A DNA stretch of 5,465 nt, from positions 1-5,465 of the forward strand of contig BBBL01000119.1 in the NCBI GenBank assembly GCA_001311545.1, given 5' to 3'. The translations under genes were made by a program, and so were the position numbers. Below, piece after piece: positions 1 to 5,465 of the stretch. Position 1 is the first letter of the stretch, and every line of letters begins with the position of its first letter. Source of the DNA: Thermus kawarayensis JCM 12314 (GTDB lineage: Bacteria; Deinococcota; Deinococci; Deinococcales; Thermaceae). The notes beneath the pieces are model-generated. The model had not been told where the DNA came from, made no database searches, and saw only the letters and a list, made by a program, of their open reading frames with translations.

Positions 1-562
1 ATTGCGAGCCACCCCCTCAAAGATACCCCGAGTAGTGCGCTGCATCATGCCCAGGGATTCGTCCATTATGGACGTGTAGCGCAGAACCTTCCGACCCCGA
101 GCCACCGGTAGAGGAGGACCCGGAGCCAGAACGGGGCAGGGCGTGCCCAGTAGACGAAGGCCACCAACTCCCTCACTATGGCATCCACCGAGCCATAGCG
201 CTGAGTAGCCAGGTAGACATCCACGCCCACCTTCCGGTGCTGGGACCAGAAGGCTATGACCTCCACGGGGATAAGGTCAAACTGCCGGGAGGGAAGCCAC
301 ATGTGGGCTTCATCAAAGAGAAGGACCCCATCATGCACGTTCAGGAGTTCAGAATAATCACGAATCTCGTGGATTAGGTCAGTCCTCAAAACTGCCTCCC
401 TATGGGGAAGCCCAGCACGCTTGCGGAGCCAATAATAGACATTCTCCCGGATATAGCCGAAGTTGGCGTAAACAGGGCGGCCTTGTGCGAGGGCCTGGAG
501 ACCCTTGAGGACAAGGGCATAGCTCTTCCCACTACCAGGAATGCCAACAAAAGCTCTATCAT
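1..562 (-). CDS. Zot/pI-like phage assembly ATPase, partial and frameshifted
   Basis: This is the inner-membrane ATPase that drives extrusion of filamentous phage. The best start is the ATG at 562, which overlaps the upstream stop as ATGA. It reads MIEL and then needs one extra base in the A-run at 549-552 to join the frame FVGIPGSGKSY. In repaired numbering, Walker A is GIPGSGKS (about 7-14), Walker B is LLFDEAH with D84 and E85, and a sensor-like ATQRYGSVD lies near 120-127, all typical of the Zot N-terminal domain. A second missing base near 91-92 switches to a frame reading KVLRYTSIMDES and running open to the left edge. Without this repair the ORF ends at 66. About 187 residues are visible; the family usually has 350-450, so the membrane segment and periplasmic tail are outside the window. 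The alternative uninterrupted ORF starting at 611 begins with an unrelated leader and is unlikely to be the true start. Confidence 0.88.
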
Positions 563-990
563 CGGCCACCCCGGAGGAAGGTGATAAAGCGCCACAGAGC
601 AAACAAGCCATAGAACGTAGCCCAGATGGAGAAATACGTTATCGCCTCAGAAAGGGGGAATATCTGGTTAGCAATGTTGTAGGCGGGAATGACATAGCGG
701 TCCATGGCATCCTGCAGAGACGGAGGCATATTAGGCAGCAGGCTAACCAGGAGTTGCAAGAGGGCAAGAAGGACATCAACAACATGCCCCAGGAGCCAAA
801 AGACGGCGTTGAGAACCCACACTAGGACATCAACAGCAGCATTCCAAAGCCAGACAAGAGGGTACTCCACCAGGCGGAGAACCCACGCAGCCACGGCCTG
901 GACGGTATTCACCAGCCAGGTAGCGAGGGCGGAGAACGTACCAGCCAGCCACTGGAGCAGGTCCAGGAGACCGGAGATGAGAGCACTCAT
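559..990 (-). CDS. Gene VI-like hydrophobic minor coat/assembly protein
   Basis: A 143-residue, very hydrophobic protein between the adsorption protein and Zot, the position of Ff gene VI (112 aa). The start at 990 is chosen because an AAGGAGGT site lies 4 nt upstream; the longer reading from 1065 runs through the GC-rich inverted repeat and is rejected. Residues 5-86 form a long non-polar stretch in which polar residues recur at 3-4, 7 or 11 residue steps (D10, Q13, N28, Q31, N50, D54, N61, D72, Q79), suggesting one long amphipathic helix rather than ordinary membrane spans. A break at LPNMPP (85-90) is followed by a second hydrophobic segment around 114-139 and a basic end, FLRGGR. Its stop TGA overlaps the Zot ATG, implying translational coupling. 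No sequence family was recognised; the function comes from synteny and hydrophobicity. Confidence 0.8.
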   Translation of the reverse strand: MSALISGLLDLLQWLAGTFSALATWLVNTVQAVAAWVLRLVEYPLVWLWNAAVDVLVWVLNAVFWLLGHVVDVLLALLQLLVSLLPNMPPSLQDAMDRYVIPAYNIANQIFPLSEAITYFSIWATFYGLFALWRFITFLRGGR

Positions 991-991
991 A

Positions 992-2758
992 TCAACCTCC
1001 TTCCCCCGCGCGTGCCCGCCCGGACAGCGTACTGGGGGGCGGCACCCCGTCAAGGTGCGGAGCACCCCTCCGGGGCGGGCCTCCGGCAGGTCTCCACCCG
1101 TCCTCGCAAGGCTCCGGAGAACGTAGAGGCATGCACGGCCCGCCCCTCCGGGCTAACGCCCTTGACGGGGACCCCGCCGCCCCCAGACCCAGACCAGTTG
1201 AGGGCACGCGCGGGGAAAATGGCGCTTGTGAAGGGATTCCCTTTAGCTGAACATCCAGGGCCCTCCTAACGATTGAGAACGTCAGCCCGAGCATGAACAG
1301 GCCGAGGAGAACGGGGCGGAACTGGGTAGCCACCTGCCAGAAGGGAGTGTTGCACGGATTCCACTCCCCGGTAACGGGGCCAATAGCAACAGGCACGGAA
1401 CAGGAAACGGACTCGGTAGAAATGGGGGGTCTATTGGTAAGGCGGAAAACAATGCCAAACGGGAACTTCTCCATAGCCACTTGCCTTATGGTGTTTATGC
1501 GCTGCCCAAACCTATCGGCCACCTGCTGCTTCCAAGCGTCAGCAACCCGGTCTAAGTCAGAAAAACGGGGCAGGTCCTTCTTCTCTAGCTGAGGAACCTC
1601 GGGAAGCTGAACGGGCTGGATGCGTCCAGCAGGGGGACCGCCCGGCCAGGAATCGGGATTCTCCTCGGGCTTCTGCTGAGGAGGAGTAGTAGCGGGGTCA
1701 GGGTGGCTGGAAGCGTCCCGGGAGTCAGTCCCCTCAGCAATCTCCTGGGAATCAGGGTACCCATCCCCATCAGTATCCACCCAGGGACTGGTGGGAGAAC
1801 GAGGAGAAGGGTGAGAAGCGGGGTCATAGGGGTCAGTACCTACCTGAACCTCTTGCAGATTAGGGTAACCGTCCCCGTCAGGGTCAGCGTTAGGGTCAGG
1901 ATGGACCTGAGGGTCATTGATAACGTCAGGCCAGGGGAGACCCCGGCGGTTGGCCTCATGCCACTCAATAGAGTCAGGCCAGCCATCCCCATCGGTATCT
2001 ATGTCGGGACGGGTAAAGGGGTTATCGGTCCACTGATTTGGGTTAGGGACAGGCTCCAGCCGAACCCCCGGGTAAGGTACACTTGGCGAGCCTAGCGGAT
2101 GAGCATCCACATATCTAGTCACAACATCCCGCACGGCAGGGGCCGCATCCGGTTCTTGCCGGAGCCAGGTGGGAAGGTCAGGGCGCCCAGCCCCTTCCTT
2201 CGGAACCAGGACCACGCACACAGAATAACCAGATTTGTAGCTACAAGCACGCCGTGGAGGATGAAACGTCTGAACCCACCCACTAGGCGCATAGGAAAGC
2301 ACCAAGCCAGCAGTACAGTTTTGATTCCTCACCTGGTGATAAGTATCAAACGGAGCCTGCTCCGGACGGCCGCTAGCAAAAAGCACAAAATTGATAGTGG
2401 CTAGCTTAGTACCATATACATCCATATCAAAACAGTATCCCTCCAACCAGTCCACAGGCTCCCAAAAGCGCCATTCATCTAAAGACGTACCCGTCTGCTC
2501 CTTCAAATGCCCATAGAACCAGTCCAAAGCAGTATAAACCAGGGCAGATCCAAGGAGAATAGAGCCACCCCACCGAACATAACGGCCTATAGTAGCTCGG
2601 CGGCGATATTGGCCGTTAGACCACTCAATAATCTCGTCCAGGGTCATCCCCTCAACGGCCCCTTTGATGGCCCCTTTCCACGCATCGGAGGGAGAAGCAA
2701 GGGCGGGCCCCCCTACCAGGAAAGCAACCACCACCAGTAGGAGAGCCCGCCAACCCAT
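992..2758 (-). CDS. Adsorption (gene III-like) minor coat protein with TSP3-type calcium repeats
   Basis: A 588-residue ORF directly after the coat gene, the position of Ff gene III, which binds the host receptor at the virion tip. A signal peptide is visible at residues 1-21 (basic start, hydrophobic core, ALA cut site). Residues 62-84 are a further hydrophobic segment. C109, C148, C172 and C181 could form disulfides. Three aspartate-rich DxDGDGxP units (about 252-262, 292-300 and 328-336), two followed by a GTD-containing segment, match the thrombospondin type-3 calcium-loop pattern and sit in a Pro/Asp-rich stalk. A C453/C469 pair precedes the C-terminal membrane anchor at about 481-497, followed by VRR, the usual end of such proteins. 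The ORF then continues ~85 residues through the inverted repeat. The natural end may be near 1243, where a TAA lies one frame away. Confidence 0.82.
   Translation of the reverse strand: MGWRALLLVVVAFLVGGPALASPSDAWKGAIKGAVEGMTLDEIIEWSNGQYRRRATIGRYVRWGGSILLGSALVYTALDWFYGHLKEQTGTSLDEWRFWEPVDWLEGYCFDMDVYGTKLATINFVLFASGRPEQAPFDTYHQVRNQNCTAGLVLSYAPSGWVQTFHPPRRACSYKSGYSVCVVLVPKEGAGRPDLPTWLRQEPDAAPAVRDVVTRYVDAHPLGSPSVPYPGVRLEPVPNPNQWTDNPFTRPDIDTDGDGWPDSIEWHEANRRGLPWPDVINDPQVHPDPNADPDGDGYPNLQEVQVGTDPYDPASHPSPRSPTSPWVDTDGDGYPDSQEIAEGTDSRDASSHPDPATTPPQQKPEENPDSWPGGPPAGRIQPVQLPEVPQLEKKDLPRFSDLDRVADAWKQQVADRFGQRINTIRQVAMEKFPFGIVFRLTNRPPISTESVSCSVPVAIGPVTGEWNPCNTPFWQVATQFRPVLLGLFMLGLTFSIVRRALDVQLKGIPSQAPFSPRVPSTGLGLGAAGSPSRALARRGGPCMPLRSPEPCEDGWRPAGGPPRRGAPHLDGVPPPSTLSGRARAGEGG
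995..1002 (-). promoter_or_regulatory. Strong Shine-Dalgarno site of the gene VI-like ORF
   Basis: AAGGAGGT on the minus strand ends 4 nt before the ATG at 990. It fixes the start of the gene VI-like ORF and excludes the upstream in-frame starts. The stop codon of the 588-residue upstream ORF (TGA at 994-992) immediately follows this site. Confidence 0.85.
1004..1215. repeat. Long GC-rich imperfect inverted repeat between genes III and VI
   Basis: The outer arms are a perfect 14-base match: CCCCGCGCGTGCCC at 1004-1017 is the reverse complement of 1202-1215. Further inward, CCCCGTCAAGG at 1045-1055 pairs with 1160-1170, and GGGGCGGGCC at 1072-1081 pairs with 1137-1146, with internal loops between. 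The ~55-nt apical part (1082-1136) contains CTCCGG/CCGGAG units that can pair again. The whole could fold into one long hairpin in single-stranded viral DNA. It is translated in the 588-residue ORF but gives a low-complexity Pro/Gly/Arg/Ser-rich peptide. No flanking target duplication was seen. Candidate roles are packaging signal, complementary-strand origin or terminator. Confidence 0.8.
1709..2005 (-). other. Calcium-binding type-3-like repeat stalk in the adsorption protein
   Basis: Residues 252-350 of the adsorption protein hold three acidic loops, DTDGDGWPD, DPDGDGYPN and DTDGDGYPD, separated by proline-rich linkers. The second and third each continue into a GTD-containing segment and a SHP. 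This pattern is known in bacterial TSP3-type repeats that bind calcium and act as rigid spacers. Calcium binding here is inferred, not shown. Confidence 0.78.
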
Positions 2759-2761
2759 GGC

Positions 2762-2968
2762 CTACCCCTTGAGGAAGCGCTTAGCGTAACGCCAAGCGGC
2801 AGAGAGGCCAATGGTGAGAACGAGAACACCCACGCCAGCCGCAGCAATCTGGAGAACGTAGTTCTGAACGCCCTGAGCAATCTGGGCGGGGTCAAAACCG
2901 GCCTCCTGAGCAAAGGCGGAAACGGCCAGGACCGCGGCGGCAGGGAGAAGACGAAGCACCCGCTTCAC
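2762..2968 (-). CDS. Major coat protein precursor (gene VIII-like)
   Basis: This is the main subunit of the filament. The GTG at 2968 gives a 68-residue precursor and lies 7 nt after a strong AAAGGAGGT; the longer start at 2977 would overlap that site and is less likely. Residues 1-20 form a signal peptide (MKRVLRLL, then an alanine-rich core ending AFA). Cleavage would leave about 48 residues beginning QEAGFD. The mature part has the classic three zones: an acidic and polar N-terminus, a hydrophobic core (IAAAGVGVLVLTIGLSAAW) and a basic end (RYAKRFLKG). It aligns, from memory, with the 46-residue coat protein of Thermus phage PH75, sharing AAAGVGVL, IGLSAAW and YAKRFLKG. The next gene starts only 3 nt after the stop, with no terminator between. 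Confidence 0.95.
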   Translation of the reverse strand: MKRVLRLLPAAAVLAVSAFAQEAGFDPAQIAQGVQNYVLQIAAAGVGVLVLTIGLSAAWRYAKRFLKG

Positions 2969-2975
2969 AGCACTC

Positions 2976-2984
2976 ACCTCCTTT
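2976..2984 (-). promoter_or_regulatory. Strong Shine-Dalgarno site of the major coat gene
   Basis: AAAGGAGGT on the minus strand lies 7 nt upstream of the GTG at 2968. It decides between the two GTG starts in favour of 2968 and suits the high expression a major coat needs. Confidence 0.85.
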
Positions 2985-2994
2985 CTGCACCTAA

Positions 2995-3009
2995 CGGGGT
3001 CATGCCCCG
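2995..3009. other. Small stem-loop upstream of the coat gene
   Basis: CGGGG at 2995-2999 and CCCCG at 3005-3009 can pair around a 5-nt loop, 10 nt upstream of the coat ribosome-binding site in the short stretch after the last mini-ORF. There is no T-run, so it is not a standard terminator. It could protect the 5' end of a coat mRNA, or be chance in GC-rich DNA. Confidence 0.35.
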
Positions 3010-3016
3010 GCTGTGC

Positions 3017-3109
3017 CTAGAGCCTACGGAGTAGGTTGCGGAGGAACGAGGCCACGAGGCCAGCCCCGAGTCCCCACCAGAAGGCCTGGAAAACCTCACG
3101 GTAATCCAC
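3017..3109 (-). CDS. Tiny membrane protein D, candidate gene VII/IX-type minor coat
   Basis: A 30-residue ORF from GTG 3109, too short for routine gene calling. It reads VDYREVFQAF, then WWGLGAGLVASFL, then RNLLRRL: a short acidic/polar start, one membrane span with glycine/alanine spacing, and a strongly basic tail. This is the layout of filamentous phage minor coat proteins VII and IX (about 32-33 residues in Ff). A GGGGGTGAT stretch sits just before the start. It is the last small ORF before the major coat gene, as gene IX precedes gene VIII in Ff. It overlaps the end of the zinc-ribbon ORF in another frame. The only in-frame start is the GTG, because a stop lies two codons upstream. Function is inferred from shape and position. 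Confidence 0.6.
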   Translation of the reverse strand: MDYREVFQAFWWGLGAGLVASFLRNLLRRL

Positions 3110-3182
3110 ACATCACCCCCACAGAAGAGGCACGAGGAGGGCGGAAGGTGTAGAGAAGGCCGCACTGAACGCACTGCCACAT
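3096..3182 (-). CDS. Small zinc-ribbon-like protein, probably frameshifted
   Basis: The ATG at 3182 overlaps the previous stop as TGATG. The open frame gives only 28 residues, beginning MWQCVQCGLLYTF and ending at 3096. One missing base near 3134-3142 (a GGAGGAGGG context on the plus strand) would join it to a frame reading CLFCGGDVW, giving the spacing C-x2-C-x(11-13)-C-x2-C-G-G, a standard rubredoxin-like zinc ribbon. That repaired frame stays open to 2974, at the coat ribosome-binding site, about 69 residues in total, and fully overlaps mini-ORF D in another frame. The first two cysteines are seen directly; the second pair depends on the repair. A zinc ribbon in a filamentous phage could be a DNA-binding regulator, but no role is visible. 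Confidence 0.5.
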   Translation of the reverse strand: MWQCVQCGLLYTFRPPRASSVGVMCGLP

Positions 3183-3286
3183 CAGATACCCCCGTAGAGG
3201 CGGCCCATGTAGCGGTAGGCCGCGAGAAGGGAATAAGGAGTAGCAGTAAGGCCTAAAACCCACAAAAACCAAGCGTGAGGGTCCAT
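3182..3286 (-). CDS. Tiny membrane protein B, candidate gene VII/IX-type minor coat
   Basis: A 34-residue ORF whose ATG at 3286 directly follows the stop of the preceding mini-ORF (TAGATG), preceded by a GGGGGGTGAT stretch as a plausible ribosome-binding site. It reads MDPHAWFLWVLGLTATPY and then SLLAAYRYMGRLYGGI: an acidic N-terminus, a single hydrophobic helix of about 20 residues and a basic, tyrosine-rich tail. Length and charge layout fit Ff pVII or pIX, which cap the end of the virion that emerges first and recognise the packaging signal. Its stop overlaps the next ATG. No homologue is recognised; the assignment comes from position and topology. Confidence 0.65.
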   Translation of the reverse strand: MDPHAWFLWVLGLTATPYSLLAAYRYMGRLYGGI

Positions 3287-3379
3287 CTACCAATCACCCC
3301 CCACAAGCAAGCCACCTATCAGCCCAAGGGCGAAGGCAAAGGCCTTCAGAACCTCATGCAGATAGGCGGGCTCAATCAT
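3287..3379 (-). CDS. Tiny membrane protein A, candidate gene VII/IX-type minor coat
   Basis: A 30-residue ORF whose ATG at 3379 overlaps the stop of the ssDNA-binding gene as ATGA, implying translational coupling. It reads MIEPAYLHEVLKAF and then AFALGLIGGLLVGGDW: an acidic amphipathic start followed by one glycine-rich hydrophobic helix and a very short polar end. It occupies the slot of Ff gene VII directly after gene V. Unlike B and D it has no basic tail, so it may not be a true pVII/pIX. Start, stop and overlap are directly visible; function is inferred. Confidence 0.6.
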   Translation of the reverse strand: MIEPAYLHEVLKAFAFALGLIGGLLVGGDW

Positions 3380-3649
3380 GCCTGCTTGACCTCCTTACGG
3401 GCAGGAACCAGCTCAGAGATGAACTCGGCGCCCACGACAACGGTGCGAACCTCATTGGCACGGCCACCGAAGCCGTTAGCGATGGAAGTCTCCAAGTCCA
3501 GCCTGTAAAGGCCCGGCAGAACCTTAAAGGCGTCAGCCACCTCGGGCAACACCTCAAGCTCAGCAGCCAAAAGACCCCGGGCATTCGGGTTGCGAGGGGT
3601 AGAAGCCACCACTACACGAGCACCCTTAGTGCCATCCTTCCGAGTGAAC

Positions 3650-5465
<1,816 letters not shown>

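Noticed and set aside
1004..1215. Miniature transposable element (MITE) reading of the inverted repeat
   Set aside because: Inverted arms fit, but no direct target duplication flanks it and no second copy is in the window, so a phage structural element is preferred; not excluded.
1709..2005. EF-hand or dockerin domain
   Set aside because: The DxDGDG loops lack the paired helices and spacing of EF-hands or dockerins and sit in proline-rich linkers, fitting type-3 repeats better.
1703..2404. Plus-strand ORFs of 100-130 codons opposite the adsorption gene
   Set aside because: They are mirror frames of a repeat-rich, well-supported minus-strand gene, with no ribosome-binding sites or recognisable domains.

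Overview
The window is almost entirely a filamentous (inovirus-type, single-stranded DNA) prophage of a Thermus-like host, followed by the first ~420 bp of the host NAD-dependent DNA ligase gene ligA. Two things point to Thermus. The ligA reading, after small indels are repaired, has the Thermus LigA N-terminus with the nucleotidyl lysine at position 118. The major coat protein closely resembles, from memory, that of Thermus phage PH75, sharing the AAAGVGVL core and a KRFLKG end.

All phage genes lie on the minus strand in one tightly packed block, so transcription runs from high to low coordinates. In that order they are: a Rep_trans/gene II-type replication initiator (5017-3650); a gene V-like ssDNA-binding protein (3681-3376); three or four very small ORFs (3379-3017) in the place of genes VII and IX; the major coat protein (2968-2762); a large adsorption protein with thrombospondin type-3-like calcium repeats (2758-992); a hydrophobic gene VI-like protein (990-559); and the Zot/pI assembly ATPase (562 to the left edge). 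This is the Ff order II-V-VII/IX-VIII-III-VI-I. Neighbours overlap by ATGA or TGATG, abut, or leave only short gaps, and three strong Shine-Dalgarno sites (before V, VIII and VI) fix starts. Rep makes the DNA, pV coats it, the coat and minor proteins form the filament in the inner membrane, and Zot powers export. No secretin, integrase or repressor is inside the window.

The plus-strand ligA begins only 24 bp from the Rep start, so a prophage/host junction lies in or near 5018-5041.

Two GC-rich foldable segments are not explained by coding needs: a ~212-nt inverted repeat at 1004-1215 between genes III and VI, and a hairpin at 4422-4470 inside rep. Both are candidate packaging or replication-origin structures.

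Caution: at least eight single-base frameshifts, most in short homopolymers, interrupt zot (2), the zinc-ribbon ORF (1), rep (2) and ligA (3). Because ligA is an essential gene and is hit three times in 420 bp, sequencing or assembly indels are the most economical cause. Intact genes are inferred by rejoining frames.
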